From the NCBI RefSeq assembly GCF_004359215.1, contig NC_090615.1, forward strand, positions 3,735,294 to 3,780,270: a stretch of DNA of 44,977 nt, read 5' to 3'. The notes beneath the pieces are model-generated. The model saw only the letters and a program-made list of their open reading frames with translations. It had not been told where the DNA came from and made no database searches. The DNA comes from Bremia lactucae. Taxonomy: Eukaryota; Oomycota; Peronosporomycetes; Peronosporales; Peronosporaceae. Below, in pieces: positions 30,065 to 41,109 of this stretch (position 1 is the first letter of the stretch; every line of letters begins with the position of its first letter). A program made the position numbers and the translations under genes.

Positions 30065-32625
30065 ATTATAGTGATTTCCATCAAGGTTCGTCAGCGGCAG
30101 ACGAATGCAGACAACGGTAATGATGATGATGGCCCAGATTTGAACTGCAACCACGGATCTTGTAACCTTAGCAGCGGCCGGTCGGTGCATCCTATAGTTA
30201 GACTCTCGGGAAGCATACGATGCCGTCGATCGAGAGTTTCTATCTTAAGCACTAAGACAGTTTGGCTTCAATGGCTCATTCGTGGAGCTAGTGCAGAAAA
30301 TCCACAAGGGGACACAAGCAAGTTTCCTAGTCAACGGCGAAATCCCCACGGCAATCCCGGTCCGCTCGAGTATTCGACAAGGTTGCCCTCTCGCCGCTTT
30401 TATTCTTATTGGTAGTGGAAATACCCGGGCTCACTCTCAAGCAAGACCGACAAGTGCAAGGGTTACGCATACCAGGGACAACGTTATCTACACCTCTTTC
30501 AGCACTTGCAAACGAATCCACAGTCTTCCTCCTCCGAGCCTCTCAAGTGGCACGGACATTGGAGATTGTATGCCGATACGGCAGCCTCTCTGGGCTACAT
30601 GTACAACCCACCAAGAGTAAACTACTTTCTCTCAACAGATCAGTCGCTCAACGGACCTACAAAGGAGTCGAAGTTGTACTACCGACGGACACGACACGCT
30701 TTCTCGGCTATGAAGTAGGGACTGGCGAGATTGTCAACAAAAACTGGGCACTTCGCATACCGAAGATTCCAACGACCACTCTTGACGGCGACAAAGTAGC
30801 AACATTTGACGAAAACCGGATACTGGGTCTCAATTCCATTTTCCTCCCGTTAGATCTGTTTACGGCTACCGTATTCGAGGACCCCCATGGGAGGCAAAAG
30901 AACTACACAATTTGTCCAAGAATTATCTATGGGCCACGCCACCTCCACGGAGATAAGGTGAAATAAGATCAATCCTGGTTTCTTGGTATCGCCTCGAAAA
31001 GCGGACGGGGTCAGCCTGACAATTAAGACCCAGAGGCCAAAACATGCTCAACAGTGGTTGATTCGAATACTAGGCAACTACTCCATAGTCTTAAGAAATA
31101 TGGACGTCCCGGAGACTAGAGAATGCGACACGACGACGGTTATCGCCCAAACAACCCGACAAGAAAAGTCAGGCAACACGATCCCCGGGACAGCTCTTCC
31201 AGCAAGAACTTGGAGAATGGTTCAGACCAACAAGTGAGCATGCAAACGCACCAACTGAGAGGCCTAGCACGCACTTTGTAGTCCTCGCCAAGGGCGAAGA
31301 CAGTTGGTGGGAGGAAGACGAATGCATGCTTTCATATCACCGCCTTTTCCACTAGACCAACCGTTCCAAATGAAGACCTCGCAATTCTTAACAGATCCTG
31401 GTCAACATTTTAACGGCACGCAAATCCATGGGTGCGCGATGAAAAAAGGGACATGCTGGACTGTCGAATCGTCCCATGTGCCATAGCCGACCTCAACATC
31501 CAACAGACAGGAGCCTTGAAAATTGCATTCCAGTTTCCAGCAGGAACCAACACCAACAGCCGGCACTCGCCCCGGAAGCTCCAAAGCTGGGTGACGGCTC
31601 TGCTCTTATAACCACCGACTCCTTTGGTCGGGTTCACGATGGATATGAAGCCGGGACTCGTACTGCGGTACGCGCCAAGCTTCGTTAAATATTTTGAATG
31701 GACCCTCCGGGGGGGACGGGCACGTAGAAGGCAGGCCACGGCAGGAATTGAACGTACCAGAAGACAGGGTAACTCTGCGTCAAGAAGCAGATTTGATACA
31801 TTAAAAAATTCGAGGGCTGATTCCTGAACTACAGACATTAGGGATCAGGATCAGCAACGGATAGTAAAAAGCTTGAAACGGAAGGAGTGGTCTTTGAAGC
31901 GCATCCGGAGCTCGATCATTTCCTCTGGAACGTACCGGAATTAGCAGAAAACACCAAGATTAGGACATTAATAGGGCTTCAGGCTTTCAGCGAGAGCAAG
32001 AAGGAGCTCACGAGACCCTTACGAATAGTCATAGAGGCAGCAAGCAGCGGCAAACCAAACCCCCGCGCAGCTATGGGACCACAGCCATGGATTTAGAGCT
32101 TATCAGGTCTGGACAGGTTATCGGGTAGCGAGCGACAAGATAACTCAACCTGCACCATGCCGACAGTCAAATCGACAATAGCTGCCGATAGACACCAAAC
32201 TGTGCTGGCACGCCGGGAACAAATAAACATATTTTCTGGAGCTGTCCACAGGCTCAAGCAAAGTGGACTCAACTCGTCAGTCATTGGACTGGAGAAACGG
32301 CTACAACACAGAGTACTACCAGCGAGTACCAGCAGCTACCGAGCGAGTACCAGCAGGCGTGTTACAGTGATTCCCAAACAGCTTCTTGAGGCGCGATTCC
32401 AGGACGACGTCATCCATGCGGAATCATTCTGGATATAGATATGGTACAACTTAGCCACAGGCTGCCAGACTCAAATTTGGAAAGATTGGACCGCAGCAGT
32501 ATATAGAGGGGATACATCATCGGTCCAAGAGAGTACAGCAGTCTTTTGGAACGCAAGTATGCGTCAACTCCGGGCGATCGCTAAAATGAATTGTCGTCAA
32601 CTAAAATCGGTCACTCAATGAAAAA
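30065..32625 (+). mobile_element. LINE (non-LTR retrotransposon), 5' truncated
   Basis: Fragmented plus-strand RT: GRRMQTTV, EAYDAVDREFL (about 30205), VELVQKIHKGTQASFLVNGE, SIRQGCPLAAFIL (about 30370), LSGLHVQPTKSKLLSLN (about 30590), RFLGYEVGTGE. The F/YADD box reads LANE (about 30505), so both catalytic Asp are gone. The C-terminal HIFWSCPQAQAKW block (about 32226) is typical of LINEs. There is no endonuclease domain on the 5' side, as usual for 5'-truncated copies. The 3' end abuts the G6 LTR. Confidence 0.8.
30409..30966 (+). pseudogene. LINE reverse transcriptase palm/thumb
   Basis: A 185-codon frame continues the RT from RQGCPLA through the degenerate catalytic box, LSGLHVQPTKSK and TRFLGYEVGTG. 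The loss of the Asp pair means no activity even if expressed. Confidence 0.75.
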
Positions 32626-33134
32626 GGGTGTCCCGTTACATAACATTATTTCCTATAAGAGGAATAAGAATTATTGTTTCCTATAAAAGGAAATAAATAA
32701 AGAAGTACTAAATTATTATCGTTATTAATAATTTGACTGAATAGTTCCAGTATTTCCAAATTGGATAATCTTGATGCAATAAGCCATTAGCTCCATTGAT
32801 TGGTTCATATAAGTCTAAATCAACCTCGCCAATCGTTATAAGGCACGATTGTGCGGTGCGCAACAAGGCGCCAAACGTAGTTAGGTATTAATTTAAAAAG
32901 TTTAGTAGATGATAGAAGATCGTTGCGAAGGAAACTAATTATATTAAACCACAGTTTTACTTTTCCCTACTTCTAATCCTTTGAATATCCTTGGTGGCTA
33001 AAGACCCTTAGCTACTTAAAACTTTCATCTATATTCCTCTCTGTGTACGTGAAATTTCGAGGCACCTAATCTTCACTGGATCAGTGTAAGGTCAACTAGT
33101 ACTTACCAGTACTAGTGAAAGGTGCCCCGTTACA
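32626..33134 (+). repeat. G6 5' LTR, first bases lost
   Basis: Starts inside the terminal hairpin (GGGTGTCCCGTTACA) directly after LINE sequence, so about 7 bases are missing. Ends CCCCGTTACA. Contains two TTTCCTATAA-type short repeats near 32648-32695. Confidence 0.8.
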
Positions 33135-33136
33135 CC

Positions 33137-33144
33137 TGGTAGCA
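33137..33144 (+). other. G6 primer-binding site
   Basis: TGGTAGCA two bases behind the LTR end. Confidence 0.68.
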
Positions 33145-33190
33145 CTTCGTAATCCGTTCAGCAACCTATGCACGTTCCATCCACATAAAA

Positions 33191-34330
33191 TTGTTGGATG
33201 AAGAAGGAGGGAATTTTCCAGCCCGTCAAGAAGATTATCACGCCACGCGTGAAGGGTTTACCCATTTGAATGACCTTGCATGGAGAGCGATCGAACGAAT
33301 AAATTCAGTCGTTGGCGGGCCAACCGTTGGCGCCATGCTGTACACTCTGGGAAGAGATAAACAGCATGCGGCCACAGCCGAGTTCATTCAACACGGCTTG
33401 AGAGAGAGTAGCCTCGCTTCACCAGCAAGGCTTTCAACACGCAGAGGTGTTGAGAGAACAGGGTACTCAACAATTGGAAATATTGAGACAGCAGCATGTA
33501 AATGCTGCTAATGGGCCGACGCTTTCGCGTCGACCCGAAAACTTCCAGATAAAAAACCTATTAATTTAAGGCAGTCGAAGGCGACCCCTTTATCAAGATA
33601 GTCCGTCGAGTAGACGACACCATAAAAGCTCACCGTATCAGTGATGATGCGACGAAAGTGAAATTTTGGCATGTCCAGCTTAGCTGGACGTGCCAAATAT
33701 TGGGCCTTGGGGCTCAAGCTTGTCTTTGTGTCGTATGAGGGCTTTAAGACCCCGGCTCAGACAAACATTTGAGCCACCACGTGCCGAATTCAGGGCTCGT
33801 AATGAGCTCCTGGATTTGAAGCAGAACAAGCGTGACATTCACGCTTATGCCCAATATACATGATACCTGGTCAGTTGTATCGTTAGTCATCCAATTGATA
33901 AATAAACACAGGTAGCTGTGTTTATTATAGATCTTGCAGACGGACCTGTTAAGACCCACCTGCTCCAGCTATCTGGCTAGAAGAAGAGACGCTTGACAAA
34001 GCGATCTTTATAGCGGATTAGGAGGACTAGCCTGAAATAGGCTTTCGTTCACTCAAATGCATATCTTCCACCGAGACGACAGGATAACGGATATCCCGAA
34101 CCCATGGACCTCGTATGTAGAGAGTGGGAGACCTCGCTCTTCAAGTTACAAACGATTACAAAAATGTAGCCGTTGTTAAAAGACGAACCACTACGCCTAC
34201 GAGTTTAGTGCCCCACGTCCGGTGCCTAGATTCAGCGAGCGAAAAGATCGACCTTTTGCTAGGAACAGCGGAGGATGCAGATCCGACGCTGTTGCGAAAC
34301 CGCAACGGCGAGGTGGATCATAAAAAAAAC
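33191..34330 (+). pseudogene. gag: G6 gag
   Basis: An N-terminal frame (33191-33511) starts at TTG where an ATG is expected, with LAWRAIERINSVVGG. Degenerate continuations carry KRDIHAYAQY (about 33830) and the ADGP block. The zinc knuckle is not recognisable. Many stops. Confidence 0.75.
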
Positions 34331-34640
34331 GATCGGGGTCAGTAGGTGCGGAGCGCCTTATTGATCCAGCAACGTCAAAAGAATTTGCAGGTATCATGAC
34401 TGAATATGTTCCTCACACACCTTCATTATGTGTAACTGCCCCAGGGGATGAGGTTAACCTCATCACCCTGAAAATGGAAGTGTCAAATAAATTGCCACTT
34501 AAGTCCCTAGTCGATTGTGGGGCGTCGAACAGTTTTCGTAGACGCCAATTGCAAGACTCAAATTCAGTGAGCGTGATATACCCTTAATGAGAATGACAGT
34601 GCGTTAAGCAAGAGGCGCATGTGTAACCTAAAAGAAACGT
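34331..34640 (+). pseudogene. pol: G6 protease
   Basis: Frame 34396-34587: TPSLCVTAPGDEVNLITLK, active-site loop LVDCGASNS (Cys for Ser/Thr), then a stop after VSVIYP. Same subtype as 15931-16160 and 43228. Confidence 0.82.
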
Positions 34641-35683
34641 GTTGTTGGTATTCAATACACATTAAAGGGTAAATAGTACGATGATGATTTCATCGTACTT
34701 GATTTGGATGACAAATTTGATGTCATCCTTATATTGTTATGGCTCAGAGAGTAAGAGCCATGCATAAATTGGCAGCATCAAGCCGTGACAATGCCTGTCT
34801 CTCATTCAACCGAGGGTTATCTGATGAACGTCTTGGAGCGTCCACAAGCGTGTGGATGTCCTACGAGTATAAGCGACGGCCTTACTTGTGGGTCGGTCGT
34901 TAGCATCACTGCACAAGACCTCAAGGTCAATACCCAACACAATGTGGAGCTAGATCCCGACGGCTGCGCACAAGCACAGGCAGCATCGAAGGTCCATTAT
35001 TGTGACGTGGACATAGTTACCGACGGCTGTGCACAAGCACAGGAAGCGTTGACGTTTGACCACTCGAATAAGTTGCGTGGTACGAAACAAGGATGCTTGC
35101 TTGAGAAGCAACATCCAAGAAAGCTTAAAACGTCCGTCTATATTAGACAGCGCGAAAGTCCTAGATCGACTAGAGAGTCGGTCGAAGAGTATCTCACTGT
35201 GGATGCGCAACCACAGCTAGAGGCAGTTGGGGAGGACATTCCTCAATAAAGCTTAAGGGAATAAATCATAAGATTCTGCAAAAATAATTCCTTAGAAATC
35301 TGTAATCAAAGATTCCCAGGTGCTTTTCGAATTAATTTCCAACAAGGAATTGAGAAATAAAAGGTCTTAGTAAACAACGGATCAAGTGTAGGCGCTTATA
35401 CACTTGATATGATAGCGCCTCCGAAGTTAACTTCGGAGATAACTCAATTGGCAACGCTCGATCCGAAACCGTTCTTGCGTGATCTGCGTATTGGCAAAGC
35501 CAAGCATATCTGCGTAGTTGTCACAGATGACAACTACGTGGCCGATATTCGGACGGCAATAGTATTTCCTGTGAACGAACGGATTGTCAGTATCTCATCG
35601 ATAAACGAAAGTATCCTCGATGTGAAGACTCGAATTGAACGTTATCCGTCCCAATCCTGGGAGATTTTGAAGACAAACCATCT
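34641..35683 (+). pseudogene. pol: G6 protease-RT linker
   Basis: Frames 34785-35249 and 35409 to about 35683. The first holds two copies of a 21-residue repeat with DGCAQAQ. The second holds the conserved pre-RT block DDNYVADIRTAIVFPVNERI and WEILKTNHLY, and is cut at the inversion breakpoint. Residues after 35690 in that frame are shadows of the inverted integrase. Confidence 0.72.
34959..35084 (+). repeat. 63-bp coding repeat, two units
   Basis: DGCAQAQ-encoding units begin at about 34959 and 35022; 63 bp is 21 codons. A single related unit occurs in G5 (about 25430-25460). Confidence 0.75.
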
Positions 35684-36550
35684 ATATGCATGCACTGAAC
35701 TGTTGATGGCAAATTCTACCATCGGTGAGAACTCGCTCCAACTCGTAAAAAGAGTGAACGTATCCGCGAAGCATCTCTTCAATTACGGTTTGCACGCTCC
35801 GTCTGACCATCTGCTTCAGGGTAATCAAATGTTGACATTTTCAACTGTGTTCCAAGTGATTTGAACACTGTTGCCAAAATTTCGCCGTTAATCTAGGGTC
35901 TCGATCTGACTCTACTTCACGGGGTAGCCCATGGAGTCGAAAAAGTTGTCAGCAAAGACACGAGCGCAGTCTTTGGCTGTGCCAAGCCGCCTACCAGCAG
36001 GTAGGGGCATCGGGCACGAGATAGACCTCGAACCTTTCGGAGACTATTTCACTGGAAAAGACTTGGAGCTTGACGTGTCGATAAAGACACCGGCAAAGCC
36101 CAGAGCCGTGATTTGCCATGTTTAAAATCGATCTGTGCATACGCTCTGCTTTGCCATTTGAAGCTTGCGTTAGCCAGTAGAGCAAAGGCACCCGCTTCTC
36201 AGAAAAAGGTCGTGGTGACTCGAAGAACGGGATAGTCTCCGGGACGGCAGCAAGATGTACCATTTTGCTAAAACGGTCAACAAAAATGCGTAAATACCAT
36301 TTTTCTTGTGGGTGGCTTCGGGGAATCCGAACACGAAGTCCATTATTACGGTCTGCCAACACTCTGCCGGAACGGGCAGAGGTTGTAACGGAGCACGGGA
36401 TGAAGCACTCGGCTTTACCCGTTGACAAACTTCGCAACCACGTATGCACTTGCGGACGAACTCATACTGGTGTGACCAGTAGAAGTCGCGACTCATCGGA
36501 GATAAGTCTTCTCACGTCCATGATGACCACTAATTGGTGCATCCTGTTAC
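35684..36550 (-). pseudogene. pol: G6 integrase N-terminus and core (inverted)
   Basis: 36496-36170: FYWSHQYEFVRKC, CEVCQRVKPS zinc-finger Cys pair and IMDFVFGFPEA with the first Asp. The second Asp is in a degraded RDPRL at about 35900. VIEEMLRGYVHSFYELE holds the Glu region near 35790. It ends with the VEFAINSSVHAY text at the breakpoint. Confidence 0.78.
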
Positions 36551-37330
36551 TCATACATGATGCGTAATCGCAAATACTATTGATGTGTCGCCAGCAATGG
36601 CTGTATAATACAATAAACCATTGCGTGTTGTATATCGATCTGTTGAGGATCGATACAATTTTGACAATCCTTTTAAGGATCGTTGGGATGGATTCTTAAG
36701 GTAATTCATTAACCCTTTAAGGAGCCTTATCTTGTTGATAGGCTCTTCTAATGTCGTCAAGTAATGTTGATGACAGAACGCTTGTTGTTGCAACAGTGAC
36801 CTTATGCTCACTGTTGATTTGCGCAGCCGGCTCAAAAATCGGGCCGGCGCGAAAGGGCATCAGTGACGACGTTAAGTCGTCCTGGTTTATACTCTACGGA
36901 ATGCTATACTCCGCGAAGAAAGATAACCATCACGCCATTATTTGCGAGAGTTGTGTACTGTTTACGGCCGTGCGACAAGACGCATGTTGCGTATAAAATA
37001 TGGTCTATATCCCAAGAGAGAGACCATAAACTTAGCCAGTACAAATGTCATGGCAAGGAATTCGTTGCCGTACAATGGATAATTGCGCTCAGCTGGTTGA
37101 AGCTGACGCGACTGATAATGGACGACGCGCTCTGCGCCGTCTGTGTCATATTGCAAACGCACAGCAGATTAACCGCTGGCGCCACAGACAACATGGAAAG
37201 GCCGGTCTTGGTCAGCAATCGCCAGGATTGGCGATTGCATATAGCTTTTCTTAATACCTCGAAGGAACGCTGACAATCAGAGTTCCGTGACCACTTTACA
37301 TTTTTCTACAACAAAGAAGAAGATGAACTT
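36551..37330 (-). pseudogene. pol: G6 RNase H and following spacer (inverted)
   Basis: 37162-36962 has RVVHYQSRQLQPAERNYPLYGNE and FMVSLLGYRPYF. 36835-36551 continues towards the integrase. The catalytic Asp regions are largely unreadable. Confidence 0.7.
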
Positions 37331-37388
37331 TTATTTTGGCATAATTGCGTGAGTACACGCGCTAATTTTAGGAGCTTTCAAAGTCCCT

Positions 37389-38180
37389 TTACATCAACTC
37401 GCACAGGCCACTTGGTGATCGCCTTGATTTTTTATGAATCGGGCGTACCCCGTGTTTACCCACGACGCACACCGGAAGTAGTATTTTGCTTGCAGCGAAT
37501 ATATACTTTCTGAGATTTGCATACAACTTGTGCTTACGCATTAGGTGTAAGATTCTTTCGGACGTGGCCACGATGTACTTGATGTCCGAATTTCCGCTTA
37601 TGGCTCATCATGAACGAAGACATCAATAAAAAAAAACTCGGTGCGAAATCCCGCACCGATCTCAACAGATTCGTTACACATCTGTTGAATGTCGTATTTC
37701 TAAGTCCCTGTGGCATGACTAGCCACTTCGATTTGGGTGCTTACGTTGTGAACGGGATATCGGTTCACTCGTAAGGATCTGACAGAATTCATATCAGATC
37801 CATTGACGAAAACATAGTACTCTTTGATATATTATCGATGATTACGTCTTTTCGTGGTATCGGTGTTTGAGCCGGAACCGTTGCAGCGTTCAGTTTATTG
37901 AATGCATGCACTACCCGCCATCCTCCTGTTGCTATAAGCACACAGAAGGTCGGAGAGCTATGTGGGGAAGTTGATTCCCTCACATGGACCGCTGCTAAGC
38001 GTTCGGCAAAGAATTTGTCGATCGCTATTACGTTTTCACGTGACAATACCCACTGCTTCATGACACAGTATTTTGAACCTGGGATTCGGTCGATTATGTG
38101 TCGAGAACCTTGGTCGTTAGGCAACACGCACAGTACTGATTTAGGAAAGACATCCTTAAATTCTATCAATCTTTAGATTC
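37389..38180 (-). pseudogene. pol: G6 reverse transcriptase (inverted)
   Basis: 38169-37789: GSKYCVMKQWVLSRE, SPHSSPTFC, VVHAFNKLNAATVPAQTPI. Then MPQGLRN..TFNRCVTNLLRS (37716-37650). The YxDD box is degraded near 37630, followed by RKHKLYANLRKYIFAASKI. Several shifts. Confidence 0.82.
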
Positions 38181-38183
38181 TAC

Positions 38184-38960
38184 AAAGCATACACCATTTT
38201 TTTGTGAATGGCTTACGCCACCCACGTATACTCACTTTATTTGAGAGTGACTCTATTTAAGGGACTCGCTCGATCAAAGAACCTTCTAGCTCTTACTCAT
38301 CACTCATTAGCACTGAGGTCAATGCGAAGGATACTAATGTTGAGATAATTAACAGTGAAGTGGACAAACTCAGTAATAACAAGAATGCTATAAGGAACGT
38401 AGACAAAAAGACTCAGCATCTAAAGCAATTTTATCAATAAGAATGATAATGATAATACGCTCAATAATGAAGAGATTTTTATCTCCGCAGTGCGAGCCGG
38501 TCGCACTGAAAACAAAAATAAAACCGAGTCAGCAGGTGATTCACTATTGGCTAGAGAAGCTCCGTTTCGTGCAGGATTCCATCGCTGATGCGGTGAACCG
38601 ACAGAAACGGAGCTCTGACAAAATCCAAAAACAAACACATTTTCACTTAAAATTACTGACCTAGTCCCACTGTATTCGGTAAATCTACCAAAGCACGTAT
38701 TGACAAATGTAGGCAGTAATAAATTACTGCCCAGGTATATCGGCCCGTTTCGTGTAATCCGAAACGGGTATCGTCAACGCCAAGGCAATGCGTACACGAT
38801 CGAGCTGTCTCGGAGAATGCTTACGCAACCTACCTTTAATGTTGGGCGACTCGCCAAGGCAATGCGTACCAGATCGAGCTGTCCCGTAGAATGCTTACGC
38901 AACCTACGTTTTATGTTGGGCGTCTCCGCACGTACCATTAGTACGAGGCTTCTTCCGATT
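38184..38960 (+). pseudogene. pol: G6 integrase C-terminus
   Basis: The plus strand resumes with integrase text (NGLRHPR), a charged spacer, RFVQDSIADAVNRQKRSSDK (about 38565), then TNVGSNKLLPRYIGPFRVI (38700) and GNAYTIELSRRM. A 74-bp segment (38781-38854) is tandemly repeated at 38855-38928 with changes, which shifts the frame. Confidence 0.8.
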
Positions 38961-38996
38961 CCGGATTACACCGGAACGGGCAAGGGCATTGGCCAA

Positions 38997-39080
38997 AGCC
39001 TGATAGTTCCGAGCCAAAGACCTTTTACCTCGGAACAAAGCCTGATAGTTCCGAGCCAAAGACCTTTTACCTCGGAACAA
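38997..39080 (+). repeat. Perfect 42-bp tandem repeat
   Basis: Two exact units start at 38997 and 39039, with a partial third. 42 bp is 14 codons, so it is frame-neutral on both strands. It lies in the linker between integrase and chromodomain. Confidence 0.92.
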
Positions 39081-39289
39081 AGCCTGATTCTCTTGAACCA
39101 GACTATCCACTCTTTCCTCAAACGAAGGGATCTTCTGACGAGCTGTCAACAGCTCGTTTTGAAGGGACTGATGTGTCTTTCGCTCGCCAGTTTTTCTGTC
39201 GCAATCTGCGCACAATTTTTCAACTGGTCGCGAGAAACAGTAACGACCGTCACCGCTAACTCGCACCAATGGGATCGCTCGTGATCAAG

Positions 39290-39640
39290 ATTTTACCTTG
39301 AAAATTAAAAGGTGTGATTCAAATCACGATGTTGATTCGAGCCCGATCGTTTCTGCCTCCAACATCGTTGAATGATTCAGGTAGTGAGAAGCGATTTGCT
39401 AAAAGATTCTTGAAACTACCGTGAAGCAAAGGGGGTTCATACAAGTTATCTCGTTCGTTGGCAGGGAAATTCACCCTCGCATGATAGTTAGGAAACTCTT
39501 CCCAACTGATGCTGGATGTTCCAGGTCTCCTCTTGCAGTAAGACGAGACCCATCCTCCTCGGCAGAAGGTCCAACATAGAACGAGAGCTTCTCTTGCCCG
39601 TAAAAGGATTGGAGGTTCTCAATCCCCTGACGCATTTTGT
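39290..39640 (+). pseudogene. pol: G6 chromodomain, degenerate
   Basis: Pieces in different frames: SLNDSGSEKRFAKRFL, then GVHTSYLVRW-like text (about 39430-39465), and VPGLLLQ with DETHPP (about 39520-39555), matching the chromodomain and tail typical of oomycete gypsy pol. Unusable. Confidence 0.65.
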
Positions 39641-39860
39641 AAGAGATGAGAGTCCTCCAATTAAGGATCTTTGAGGGAATATGCCTTCTTAGGAGCATAC
39701 CAGTACCCTCAAAATAGCATGGGCAAAAGTCCCCCCATCAGAGATAAGGAATCCCTGCCTCTCTAGACACACGGTGCAACTTATAGCGTGCACCGACTAC
39801 GCTCTGTTTCTCGAACCGTCCGCAGAAAGAATTTAGCTAACATGCCAGACCTCACGGACT

Positions 39861-40133
39861 ATGTTTTTTACATTGTGTACAAAGGCTGTACAAGCTTGGA
39901 ACAAAGGTTCGACATCCTTTGCCCGCTTAGAAGAGTACCACCAATGCTGTAGGCGGGCACGTCGTAATGCGGCCACGCTCATCTTAGACACACACCCCGG
40001 CACAGCGAGGAAGCGGTTTAACCAGCTTCTTTTGCGTGCGGTGAGGAAGAATGCTGCTGGTGGTGCTCGTTTGCATCACCAGGAAAAGAGTACTTTTGAA
40101 GATCGCTTAGAGAGCCATGTTAACTTATGTTAA
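39861..40133 (+). pseudogene. G6 pol-tail open frame
   Basis: A 90-codon basic frame with QAWNKGSTSFARLEEY and RRARRNAATLILDTHP. Part of it recurs at 11580-11690 with many residue changes. Downstream of the chromodomain, function unknown; I do not recognise a domain. The minus strand is also open over part of it, so the coding strand is uncertain. Confidence 0.4.
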
Positions 40134-41086
40134 AGTTAACGTTAACATGAGCCCCGATCGATACTCTACGTATTGATGTGCCCGGCTTGATGGCTGCCTA
40201 TGAAAAGGAGCACCAGCTGAGGCCTCTTCGCTAGTCTCAAATGGACTCGCAGAAGTAGCGTTGTGAGAAGAAACAGGGGGTACAGAACCGCCCATGATTT
40301 CTTTCACACGCAAGCATGCGAAATTAATTCGCTGCGACCGCTGTTTCATCGCATCGGAATGCGGATGAATGCGGCGCAGGAATTCCGCCTCGTATTGGTC
40401 GGACGTTTCATTGGGCGCAACACGGCCGGGGTCGGGAAAATACGCCCAAGCGATTTTCCCTAAGCCCTCCACGATTAAAGACGCCATAATAATTACGTGC
40501 GTCTACAAGAGCGCGCTCTATGAGCGACGCTCTTGGCCCGTTTAAACGAGGCTATTTAGATGAAGGGGGGATCTTTGGTATGCCACCCGTCACATAGCCA
40601 CGTTCTAAACGACTGGCTTGTGATACCGATTGAGCACGTTCCCGTGTCGTCGACGGACCTTTAGGCTCCGAGTCCTCTGTCAGAACCATTCTGGATTATG
40701 GTCTGAGCATAAGGCGTTGTGATTATACCCAACGGAGAGGCGGCCGCGCCTTTATGGGCGCTCACATCAATGGTCGCTGCGCTATCCAGCGCATACGACG
40801 AGACAGCATTCGTAAATGTTGGTGTCTCCATGTTGTGAGCCATGAGAGAAGTTTGGATGGGCAATAATGCCGAATTATCACTCCTCATGAGCTTGTTGTC
40901 CGCATCACTACTATGAGGTGACGGCAGCGATGTCGACTCATTGTAGTCCACAGTGAGCGACGGATCAGCATCCTCACTGTTAAAGAGGGATGGATCCTTT
41001 AGCCCCGTTATCGCGACGGCAGCAGTAGCTGTCAGCGTTTCGACTAAGGCATTAGACGCGGCCGGCGAATTAATGTATGGAAACAC
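40125..41086 (-). pseudogene. Antisense frame (aORF) of G6
   Basis: Two minus-strand frames, 41086-40661 (141 codons, Ser/Ala/Thr-rich, DPSLTVDYNES) and 40487-40125 (120 codons, SDQYEAEFLRRIHPHSDAM, RSQRINFACLRVKEI), sit opposite to the element after the chromodomain, the same place as the G1/G2/G5 aORFs. The first part shares PSL-x-VDY-x-ES with G5. The second is reminiscent of the G1/G2 middle part (aromatic/charged helix, then RSQ). About 170 bp with stops separate the two frames. No known domain. Confidence 0.48.
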
Positions 41087-41109
41087 AGGTCGCTAGAGTG
41101 ATTAAGTGA

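Larger units (their letters stand above)
35684..38191 (-). other. Inverted RT-RNase H-integrase block of G6
   Basis: On the minus strand: RT entry LIEFKDVFP at 38169, RT body to 37389, RNase H 37162-36962, integrase zinc finger and core 36835-35684. TATGC at 35684-35688 and GCATA at 38187-38191 mark the breakpoints. The plus strand continues with the integrase text AYTPFF..NGLRHPR at about 38185. Confidence 0.78.
32626..41100 (+). mobile_element. G6: gypsy chromovirus with an inverted RT-integrase block
   Basis: Plus-strand order: LTR, primer site, gag, protease, linker. Then 35684-38191 reads on the minus strand as RT, RNase H, integrase. Then the plus strand resumes exactly where the integrase stopped, followed by the chromodomain and 3' region. 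Turning the middle block restores one continuous element order. The 3' LTR is missing, cut by the G7 gag fragment near 41100. Heavily mutated. Confidence 0.8.

Noticed and set aside
30071..30415. 114-codon frame at the LINE start
   Set aside because: Different frame from the recognisable RT blocks overlapping it, so a shadow produced by frameshifts.
31402..31838. Minus-strand frames within the LINE
   Set aside because: Opposite to LINE coding sequence, not related to each other, and with no motif.
35690..35864. C-terminal part of the plus-strand frame 35409-35864
   Set aside because: It is the shadow of minus-strand integrase text; the real linker ends at the inversion breakpoint.
36863..37273. 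136-codon plus-strand frame
   Set aside because: It is the complement of the inverted G6 RNase H region.
38997..39080. CRISPR-like array from the 42-bp repeat
   Set aside because: The units are directly adjacent without spacers and lie inside a retrotransposon.
38904..39269. Coiled-coil-like minus-strand frame (LQNELLTARQ, EERVDSLVQENQAL) with two 14-residue repeats, and a similar Leu-rich antisense stretch in G1 (about 5650-5860) and G2 (about 17510-17720)
   Set aside because: These lie opposite the Glu/Gln/Pro-rich sense linker between integrase and chromodomain, whose sense frame is open and family-like. Glu/Gln/Lys-rich sense codons read backwards give Leu-rich frames, so a shadow is the simpler reading.
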